Assembly (NCBI GenBank): GCA_017435745.1
Contig: JAFSEN010000072.1
Coordinates: 1-45,951, forward strand
Direction of reading: 5' to 3'
From: Oscillospiraceae bacterium
GTDB taxonomy: Bacteria > Bacillota > Clostridia > Oscillospirales > Ruminococcaceae
Length of the DNA: 45,951 nucleotides
A program made the position numbers and the translations under genes. The notes under the pieces were generated by a model. It did not search any database and was not told the DNA's origin. It saw nothing but the letters and a program-made list of their open reading frames with translations. Positions 39,059-45,951 of this stretch are shown piece by piece. The first letter of the stretch is position 1. Each line of letters starts with the position of its first letter.

Positions 39059-40513
39059 TTAATGGTTGCCCATGCGTTTTTTGGTTACGAGGAAAACAAG
39101 GGATCCTGCAACAAGAACACCGCCAAGAACATAGAACATGGTGGTACCGATGCCGCCGGTTTCGGGAAGCATGGTGCCGGATTTGTTTACTACGTGAACG
39201 CCGGAACCGGTGGAGTAAACGCCGCTGTTGAAGATTGCGTCAAGGTTTCCGTTGGAAATAGTAAAAGCTTTGCGTTCCGAAAGTTTGTTGTAACCTTTGG
39301 GAGAAACGGTTTCTTCAAGATAATAGTTTCCGTTGTCAAGACCGACAACTCTTACCTGGCCGTCTTTAACTACGATGGAAACGCCTTCTTCGCCTTCTTC
39401 TGCTCTTCTGTAGGTAACGCCGTCAGCCATAAGAACAACCTTAACTTCGTTGCCGTCTTTGGGCGCATCATAAATTTTGAATTCTGCGCCGTCGAGAAGG
39501 GTGTTCTGGCTGTCGGTTTTGATGATATCAATGCCGAAAGTTTTGGTTACGGTTGAGGAAAGTTCGGTTTTGTGTTCCTCATTAGGATCACCGAAGGTAA
39601 GTTTTGCGGTGTTGATGTTTCCGTCGCCGTTGATAACAGCCTTGGAGTTGAGTTTTGCATAATAGCTTACGATGATTTTGTCGTTGGCTTTAAGGCCGTT
39701 GCAGAATTTTTCGGTAAATCTTACTTCGAAAGTGCAGCCGTCTTCAAGGCCATCAGTAACAACGGAATAGCTTTCCGCGGCTTCTGTGTGGGCGGTGCCA
39801 CCAGAAATGTGTTCAACGCCTTTAAATTCAAGGAAAGAAAGGCCTTCAGCCATTCCGTCATGGAGAACATAGTTCTGTGCACCGGGCTGTACGTCGATTG
39901 TTATGCGGAATTCGATTTTCTGGCCGATGTCTGCGGTGTTATCTATGCCCCACTGGTTGGTGGAATCTTCAAGAACCTGTTTGGTAATGATGGGAGCGCG
40001 GTTCTTTGCATTGATGGAAGCGTTGGGGTTGGTGGTGGTAAGGCCGCAAAGAGCGCCCATGGTTGAGTCAATAAGGTAATAACCGAGTTCAAGATCGCTG
40101 AATTTGATGGTGGAACCTTCTACCTCATATTCGCCGTCGTTTTTGGTGGATTTTACAGGATTAATACCTTTTTCCTCTGCGTATGCAAGAGCGATTTTTG
40201 CAAAAGCAGCCGCGGTTGTTTCGTCTTCGGAAGCATTGGTCCAGGTTGCATATCCCTGTCCGTCAACGGTAAAATATGCTTTTGCGTCGTCAGTTTCAAA
40301 GAAATCTTCCCATTCGGTGTTTACTTTATAGGAATAAACTTTGGTTGTGGAGTTATAGCTTTCAAGGTCGAGAAGCTTATAGATTTCATAGGTATTGCCG
40401 GTGCTTGCGTTGTTGATGGTGATGGAACCTGTTTCTTCCGCAAAAGCAGTGATTCCAAGGGAGAAAACCATGATGATTGCAAGTACAAGACTTGCGATTT
40501 TTGTAAGTTTCAT
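39059..40513 (-). CDS. Major pilin subunit (SpaA/FimA type, LPETG)
   Basis: A 484-residue pilin with a signal peptide (1-25, ending AFA). A first domain (about 26-175) ends in ASINAKNRAPIITKQV, where the Lys of NAKN is in the place of the pilin-motif lysine (YPKN-like) used for polymerisation. A middle domain (about 176-330) and a Cna_B domain (about 331-440) follow, the latter with the E-box YYLEETVSPKGYN. LPETG lies at about 449-453, then a membrane helix and KKRMGNH. Isopeptide-forming Lys/Asn/Glu sets are expected from the family. It lies between the tip adhesin and the sortase gene, the normal order of such pilus loci. Confidence 0.92.
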   Translation of the reverse strand: MKLTKIASLVLAIIMVFSLGITAFAEETGSITINNASTGNTYEIYKLLDLESYNSTTKVYSYKVNTEWEDFFETDDAKAYFTVDGQGYATWTNASEDETTAAAFAKIALAYAEEKGINPVKSTKNDGEYEVEGSTIKFSDLELGYYLIDSTMGALCGLTTTNPNASINAKNRAPIITKQVLEDSTNQWGIDNTADIGQKIEFRITIDVQPGAQNYVLHDGMAEGLSFLEFKGVEHISGGTAHTEAAESYSVVTDGLEDGCTFEVRFTEKFCNGLKANDKIIVSYYAKLNSKAVINGDGNINTAKLTFGDPNEEHKTELSSTVTKTFGIDIIKTDSQNTLLDGAEFKIYDAPKDGNEVKVVLMADGVTYRRAEEGEEGVSIVVKDGQVRVVGLDNGNYYLEETVSPKGYNKLSERKAFTISNGNLDAIFNSGVYSTGSGVHVVNKSGTMLPETGGIGTTMFYVLGGVLVAGSLVFLVTKKRMGNH

Positions 40514-40584
40514 TTTTACAAATTCCTTTCTTTTGATTTGATTTGTTTTATTTCCGAATTTTATTAAAACTGTTTTATTACGCT

Positions 40585-43500
40585 TCAGGAAGTGTCCTCC
40601 TTTCTGCGTTTTTTATGAGTTCTGTATATCAGGGCTGTTCCTGCTCCGAGAGCAAGGATTCCGCCGATGATATTGGAAATAATTCCTCCTCCGCCGGTTT
40701 GCGGAAGTTCGTAATGAAGCCGATATACGTTTGTGACGGTTACCTCATATTGATTTCCGGAAAGCGTTATATCACTGTATTCGGTTTTCCAATCTTCGGA
40801 GAAGAAAACCTCTTCGATGGAATAATTAATGGGGTTTCCTCCGCTGTCGGTTTTCGGAAGATCGGTAAAGGTATATGTCCAGCCGTTTTTAAGCATCAGT
40901 TGTGCGCTCATACCGGAATCATTTCCGTTTTCAAGAAGCTTCATGGTTACAACATATTGTTCGTACTCCGAACTTGATACAAAACCGTTTGTGTTCCAAA
41001 CTTTGTTGACCTTGAAGGAAACGCTGTTTTCAGCCGTAATGGGTTCGTTCGTAATAAGGAATCCCTTTCCGTCAAGTTCGATTGTTTCATTGGTGGTCGT
41101 CCGTACTTCTTCATAAAGCTCGATGCTCAAAGCGTTACTGTTGCTCGTTGTTCCGTTTCCGCCGGAAATTCCGGTGAAGTAATAACCGCTGTGGCTAAGT
41201 CTTTTGCTTGAAAAAGCAAGAGCGGTGTTGCTTGCCGGGTTGTCGTCCGCCCGGAACTGTCTTGTGGTGTTCCACCAGTTGTAAGAATAAGTATAATAGT
41301 AAAGCTTCTGTCCAAGTTCGTTGGTAAAATAATAGTTTGAACCGTTTGCTTTGGTTATTACCCACCTTGTTCCGGCAGAACTTTTTGCAGAAGATTCGTT
41401 TGTTTCCCAAGAAAGCTCGCCGTTTTCGGCTTTAAGATACCCGCTTCCGGTTTTGAGGAGATAAGTTTTTCCGCTTGTAATTGAGGTTGTCTGTTTCCAA
41501 GTGATTTCCGTTTTTTCAATGGTGGATTCGGTAATTTCTGTTACCGTTCCGAAATATCCGGAAACCGTTCCTTCCTCAACAGTATAAACAACCTCTTTTT
41601 CGCTTTCGCCTTTAAGCGGAAGGTTCTTCCATGTGTGAGTCCAATCATTATCCTCGTTGAGTACCGCTTCCTGGATTCGGAAACCGTTTGCAAGGATATA
41701 AACCGTTACGGAATCTTTTGAATGGTCAAGGCTGTCGTTCCATTTTTTCTTTACCATAACGGAAGTGACTTCGTCGCCGTAATCCTTTTTTGCGTTTGTT
41801 GCAACAAGGTTTACTTCATGGTTTTCAACGTCGATTTTATATCCGTGAACAGTGAAACCGCCGGAAAGATCGCTTCCTTCTGCAGCTTCATCCGGAATAA
41901 CGTCAAAGGTTGCCGTGCCCTGGCTGTTGATCTTTATAACGATAATTCCGTTTGCAACGCCGTAACTATTGCTGTCGGGATATTTTGTTTCTTTTATATA
42001 GTAAGTGTTGCCTGCCGCAAGACCCCATAAAGACGTATATCCGTTTTCAACAACAAATTCGCTTTGCGAAGGATTTCCTTCTTCATAATCTGCGTGGCTT
42101 TTCCAAAGGTTTACTTTATTTGTACAAGCTTTATCGCTGAAAACCGTAAATGCCGCTCCGTTAAGAAGATCTCTTGTAAGAACATCTTCTTTCTGGAGTT
42201 TAAGTCCATACCGGGTGCTGATGTTGAACTTAACTTTGCAGTTTGAACCGCCCGCGCCTCGTTCAAGATAATACATAGTAAGAACATGTTCGCCGGGTTC
42301 AAGATATGTCACGCTGTTCTGCTGTCTTCCGTCAACGATAACTTCGCCGGTGGAAAAGTTTATTGAACCGTCAACAGCCTGGTGGATACCGCCTATATCA
42401 AGAACAAGCTTTCCGTCAACAAAAACCCAAACGTCGTCGTCGCCGGAAAATTCAAAAACAAGTTCCTCGCCGTTAACTCCGCGGTTAACGCTGTTTCCGT
42501 CGGAATCTTTTTCTCCGGGTTTGTTGGAAATATAGAACTTGATGTCGGTCTGGATTCCGAACCAGTATTCCGAGGAAACGCCGTTTCCGCCGGTATATTC
42601 ATAATGGGTCGTTCCGGAATATGTATTTGTTTCTACCGTTCTTCCGTTTGTATTTACGTAAGGAGAGTTGAGAGGAAGAAAAGCTTCGCTTCCGCCGCCC
42701 TCCGCGCTTGAAAGATAGTCATAAACATAGAACCTTTGGGCGCTTCTGTTGTACGAAGCCGCGTGGTAATCCGAATCGTAATAATAATATCCGTAATATT
42801 CGGTGTTAGCCGGGTCGTCGCAATATTGGAAAAGGAAATCGCCGGTTCCAAGATAGGTTTTTCCCATAACGCCGGTTCCGGTTGCCGGATCAAAAGAGTT
42901 TCCTGTTCCGAAAATAAGATTTTCAACATCCGCGTTCCAAAGTCCCTGGTTTGCGTCGCTTTCGGTATATCCGTTAACTCCGCTTGTTCCGTTGTTCGGG
43001 CTTGAAAGTTCCCCCGGGTTCCAATCGCGGAAAATAAGTTTGTTCGTTTCGTCAAGGGTCCAGGTTTCCGAATGTCCGCTTGCGCTTACATTTACGTTTG
43101 CGCTGGAATACGGAAGGTTATAGAACGGACTGTAATCAAAAACCTTTGTTGTAACAAATTCGCTTGTGCTTACCGTGTTGGAAGCTTCGGCATTATATTG
43201 CCCTATATCATAGGAATACGGAATCCAATCCGGATAGAAAACCGTACTTTCTTCAACCGTAACCTCTGCTCCGGTCGGATAATATTTTTCTGCGATGATA
43301 TCGTACCAGCCGCGGACTTTGTAGCGGTAGCTGTCCGGAGTTTTCCATTCTTCCGGAAGAATTATCTTTCCTCCCTTAACAACAGTATGTACGCTGTTTT
43401 CGGAACCGGAAAGATATTCAAGTCCGCCCCATGTTCCGTCCAGCCAAACATAAACTTCTTCACCTGTACTGTTGGTTCCGAAATTATAAACCGCCGCTTC

Positions 43501-45750
43501 GGAAAGATTTTGGGTTTGCCTGAAAGTTTTGTTTTCCTCATCAAGCATTGCATAATCGGCAGTGTTGCTGCGGATTTTAACTCCGCCGGAAATTTCTTCA
43601 ATAAAGCTTGTGTATTCTCCCGATGTTGTAACTCCGGTCCCGTTGTTTGAATAGGAATGCAGATATCTTCCGGAAGAAACGTTTCTTATTGTAAATTCAT
43701 TTCCGGAACCGCCGAAAGTCCAAAGAATCTCGTTTTTATCGCTGATGTTTGCCGTAATAACTCCGTCGGCGGTTATATTTATCGGAACAGCCGCTCCGGA
43801 ACCGCTTATTGCGTAATATCCGTCAGCTCCTTGTGTATAGATAATATACTGTCCGGAAGATGTAAACATACCGGCGCTGTATTCAGCTGTTTTTCCTATT
43901 TCCGTTTCAATAAGAACCGCCATGGACCAGATATATTCAAGTTCCATCAGCTTTTCGCTGTTGGTAACAAATTTTCTGTGATTTTCCGGAAGATCCATAT
44001 AGTATTTGTAGGCCATTCCGACCTGCTGATAAATTTCGGTAAGCCAGGCTTCTTCGCCTTCATAATCTTCCGCTTCTTCAAATTCCATGATCTTTGCGTC
44101 GATTTCGTCCGCCGTCGGAAGGGCTTCTATCATGGAAATAACTGTTTCAATTCTTAATCTTTCTTCCTCCGGAAGATCTTCAAATCTCAACTTGCATTCT
44201 TCCGTATGAGAATGTTCCTCGGTTTCGCAGATTAAATTTCCGCCTTCATCGAAACATTCTTCGGTGTGCGCGTGCTCGTCAATTCCGCAGAAATATTCCG
44301 GCGCGGTTTCTTCCGTTTTTTCTGTAAGGCATTCCTCGGTATGAGCATGTTCCCCGGTTTCGCAGATTAAGTTTCCGCCTTCATCGAAACATTCTTCGGT
44401 GTGAGCGTGCTCATCAATTCCGCAGAAATATTCCGGCGCGGTTTCTTCCGTTTTTTCTGTAAGGCATTCTTCGGTATGAGCATGTTCCCCGGTTTCGCAG
44501 ATTAAATTTCCGCCTTCATCGAAACATTCTTCGGTGTGCGCGTGCTCGTCAATTCCGCAGAAATATTCCGGCGCAGTTTCTTCCGTTTTTTCGGTAAGGC
44601 AGCTTTCGCTGTGCATATGTTCTTCAAAGCCGCAGATAAGATTTCCGTTTTCATCAAAACAGTTATCGTGGATATGTTCTTCCAATCCGCAATGATATGG
44701 CGACGGAATCGCTATTTCCGCAAAACCAAAAATCGTTTCATCCGCTTTTTCATAAGGAACAGCTTGTACGCTGTCGCCGTAATCTCCGATTACCGTTTTA
44801 TAACCGTCTTCGGTGATTTCGATTACGATTCCCGCTATGTCCGGTTTTCCGTTTCTGTCTTCATCGAAGAAAATCAGATCTCCGGCAAGAGCTTCGTGCT
44901 CACCGGCTTTTCTGAAAATATCGGTTTCCGGCAAGGAAAGAATTTCGATCCATTTTTCAACATCCGCATCAAACGGAATTTCCGCCTTTGAATATTCAAG
45001 ACAGAAACCTGCGAAAAGAATGTTCCAGTCTGCATAAGGCTCTTCGAACCATTCGCCGTAGCGGGTGCGGCCTTTTATTGTTTCTCCGTCCTCAAGGACA
45101 ATATAGTTTTTTGTGCTTTCGTGGTAACCAAGCTGGCTTTTTGCAATTGTTATAAGATTTTCGGAAACAACCTCGCCCAAATCTTCAAAAGCAAAACTTG
45201 CATTCCATTGTTCTTCCGTTTCAATATCCGCGTTTTTATCGGAATAACATTCAAGGCTGTGGCTGTGTTCCAAAAGTTCGCAGGAAACGGTTTTTATTTC
45301 ATAACATTCCTCGCCGTGACTGTGGCCTTCTGTTTCCGGAACTTCGCAGACAAGGGTAGTTTCATAACATTCCTCGGAATGGATATGCTCTTCCGGTTTT
45401 TCGCAGATAAGCTCTTCGCCGGAATAGCACTCTTCGGAATGGAGATGGCCTTCTTCCGTTTCGCAAATAAGAACTTTTTCAAAACATTCTTCGGAATGGA
45501 AATGCGCTTCCTCTTCCGTAAGTTCACAAAGAAGAACCTTTTCTTCCGCCCCAAGGCAGCTTTCGGAATGGGTGTGTTCTTCTGTTCCGCAGAAGGTTTC
45601 CCTTTCCTGTGTGATTGCAGGAAGGATGAGCGCATAGGTGGTGCAGAAAACAACCGCAGCGGAAAGCACCGAAAGAATTTTCAGCCAGATTTTTTTTCGG
45701 CTGTTCTTCTTCGCATATTTTTTCATTCTTTGTTCAAGATTACTTTCCAA
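40585..45750 (-). CDS. Very large LPxTG tip adhesin with Cys/His motifs, pseudo-CHAP and fibro-slime domains
   Basis: A protein of about 1721 residues, read from a TTG with AAGGAGG nine bases upstream. In order: a basic N-terminus and export helix (about residues 20-48); six C...HxH...C motifs (about 54-168); a CHAP-like domain (about 195-350) with Asn in place of the expected Cys in YADWNILFAGF and IAG in place of HVG; eight more C...HxH...C motifs, six in three 45-residue repeats (about 354-545); a helical segment; lectin-like and fibro-slime/PA14-like domains (GDDDVWVFVDGKLVLDIGG, near 1115); several Cna_B domains; and LPQTG with a membrane helix and KKRRKEDTS. It is probably the pilus tip, made upstream of the pilin genes. 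Confidence 0.88.
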   Translation of the reverse strand: MESNLEQRMKKYAKKNSRKKIWLKILSVLSAAVVFCTTYALILPAITQERETFCGTEEHTHSESCLGAEEKVLLCELTEEEAHFHSEECFEKVLICETEEGHLHSEECYSGEELICEKPEEHIHSEECYETTLVCEVPETEGHSHGEECYEIKTVSCELLEHSHSLECYSDKNADIETEEQWNASFAFEDLGEVVSENLITIAKSQLGYHESTKNYIVLEDGETIKGRTRYGEWFEEPYADWNILFAGFCLEYSKAEIPFDADVEKWIEILSLPETDIFRKAGEHEALAGDLIFFDEDRNGKPDIAGIVIEITEDGYKTVIGDYGDSVQAVPYEKADETIFGFAEIAIPSPYHCGLEEHIHDNCFDENGNLICGFEEHMHSESCLTEKTEETAPEYFCGIDEHAHTEECFDEGGNLICETGEHAHTEECLTEKTEETAPEYFCGIDEHAHTEECFDEGGNLICETGEHAHTEECLTEKTEETAPEYFCGIDEHAHTEECFDEGGNLICETEEHSHTEECKLRFEDLPEEERLRIETVISMIEALPTADEIDAKIMEFEEAEDYEGEEAWLTEIYQQVGMAYKYYMDLPENHRKFVTNSEKLMELEYIWSMAVLIETEIGKTAEYSAGMFTSSGQYIIYTQGADGYYAISGSGAAVPINITADGVITANISDKNEILWTFGGSGNEFTIRNVSSGRYLHSYSNNGTGVTTSGEYTSFIEEISGGVKIRSNTADYAMLDEENKTFRQTQNLSEAAVYNFGTNSTGEEVYVWLDGTWGGLEYLSGSENSVHTVVKGGKIILPEEWKTPDSYRYKVRGWYDIIAEKYYPTGAEVTVEESTVFYPDWIPYSYDIGQYNAEASNTVSTSEFVTTKVFDYSPFYNLPYSSANVNVSASGHSETWTLDETNKLIFRDWNPGELSSPNNGTSGVNGYTESDANQGLWNADVENLIFGTGNSFDPATGTGVMGKTYLGTGDFLFQYCDDPANTEYYGYYYYDSDYHAASYNRSAQRFYVYDYLSSAEGGGSEAFLPLNSPYVNTNGRTVETNTYSGTTHYEYTGGNGVSSEYWFGIQTDIKFYISNKPGEKDSDGNSVNRGVNGEELVFEFSGDDDVWVFVDGKLVLDIGGIHQAVDGSINFSTGEVIVDGRQQNSVTYLEPGEHVLTMYYLERGAGGSNCKVKFNISTRYGLKLQKEDVLTRDLLNGAAFTVFSDKACTNKVNLWKSHADYEEGNPSQSEFVVENGYTSLWGLAAGNTYYIKETKYPDSNSYGVANGIIVIKINSQGTATFDVIPDEAAEGSDLSGGFTVHGYKIDVENHEVNLVATNAKKDYGDEVTSVMVKKKWNDSLDHSKDSVTVYILANGFRIQEAVLNEDNDWTHTWKNLPLKGESEKEVVYTVEEGTVSGYFGTVTEITESTIEKTEITWKQTTSITSGKTYLLKTGSGYLKAENGELSWETNESSAKSSAGTRWVITKANGSNYYFTNELGQKLYYYTYSYNWWNTTRQFRADDNPASNTALAFSSKRLSHSGYYFTGISGGNGTTSNSNALSIELYEEVRTTTNETIELDGKGFLITNEPITAENSVSFKVNKVWNTNGFVSSSEYEQYVVTMKLLENGNDSGMSAQLMLKNGWTYTFTDLPKTDSGGNPINYSIEEVFFSEDWKTEYSDITLSGNQYEVTVTNVYRLHYELPQTGGGGIISNIIGGILALGAGTALIYRTHKKRRKEDTS
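44221..44600 (-). repeat. Three 135-bp tandem repeats in the tip adhesin gene
   Basis: The phrase GGTTTCGCAGATTAA recurs at 44221, 44356 and 44491, exactly 135 bp apart. The units are nearly identical and encode 45 residues each (CGIDEHAHTEECFDEGGNL and the linked second motif and spacer). The third copy loses similarity near 44600. Confidence 0.92.
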
Positions 45751-45792
45751 AACGCGCACCCTCCTTCCTTTTTTTATTTTAATTTTTTGCTG

Positions 45793-45951
45793 TTATTCAA
45801 TAATTCCGAAATCCGAAATCGGCCATACCCGGAAAACAATTTTTCCGACAATCTGCTCTTCCGGAATACAACCCACAACGGAAACACGGCTGTCAACCGA
45901 AGTTTCCCGGTGGTCGCCCATCAAAAAATATTTTGAATCCGGAACCTGGTA
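45793..45951 (-). CDS. lepB: Signal peptidase I, C-terminal part (runs off the window)
   Basis: The last 52 codons of a type I signal peptidase, its start beyond the window edge. The conserved box E is MGDHRETSVDSR (usually MGDNRxxSxDSR, so the Asn is His here), followed by IVGKIVFRVWPISDFGII. Catalytic Ser and Lys lie upstream, outside the window. It stands first in the pilus operon as visible here, 42 bases before the tip adhesin gene, and may be dedicated to exporting pilins. Confidence 0.88.
   Translation of the reverse strand, partial: YQVPDSKYFLMGDHRETSVDSRVSVVGCIPEEQIVGKIVFRVWPISDFGIIE

Noticed and set aside
44221..44600. CRISPR array
   Set aside because: The repeats are 135-bp contiguous coding units without spacers, inside the adhesin gene; no Cas genes are present.

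Overview
The window looks like a chromosome segment from a gut-type anaerobic Gram-positive bacterium of the Clostridia, probably Oscillospirales. That placement is inferred from gene content and style: strong AAGGAGG ribosome sites, an Nfn-type transhydrogenase, sortase pili with LPxTG anchors, and an ECF sigma/anti-sigma pair of the Clostridia type. No 16S gene is present, so the genus is open.

Layout. 1-7021 is core chromosome: tRNA-Asp and tRNA-Thr, an OmpR-type two-component system, a class II aldolase, an M42 peptidase, an rdgB-UPF0126 operon, and an ECF sigma/anti-sigma operon. 7061-26030 is a compact prophage-like element. Its structural and lysis genes all lie on the minus strand, from terS (24926) to small genes near 7175. 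They are opposed by one LexA/CI-type repressor gene on the plus strand (25369). The structural set (P22-like portal, adaptor, scaffold, capsid, several fibres, no tail tube or tape measure) points to a short-tailed particle. No integrase, excisionase or replication gene is visible. 26029-36161 is metabolic and redox chromosome: cysteine desulfidase, a cysteine-less thioredoxin-fold protein, a CoA-disulfide reductase/rhodanese, an ATPase, a GH13 glucosidase, an M20 peptidase and NfnAB. 36558-45951 is a pilus locus on the minus strand: the end of signal peptidase I, a tip adhesin of about 1720 residues, the major pilin, a class C-like sortase, a minor pilin and a second sortase.

The most interesting system is inside the prophage. 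A charged, probably virion-associated protein (10412-11926) ends in a toxin-like domain resembling DUF6883 and is followed, with a 4-base overlap, by a small putative immunity gene. Just downstream lies a second, promoterless toxin/immunity cassette (Ntox50-like toxin plus a 69-aa partner). It is preceded by a 192-bp near-copy of the carrier's pre-toxin segment that begins at an in-frame stop. A third, shorter copy of the same segment follows. This is the architecture of a polymorphic toxin with silent, recombinable C-terminal cassettes, here carried on a phage-derived particle. Seven copies of a CAC-N5-GTG dyad sit at the divergent control region of the repressor, before the lysis genes, and beside each cassette remnant, suggesting one repressor controls the whole element.

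The pilus locus has a second set of oddities. The tip adhesin carries 14 Cys/His motifs (C...HxH...C), a CHAP-like domain that appears to have lost both its catalytic Cys and His, and three 135-bp tandem repeats.
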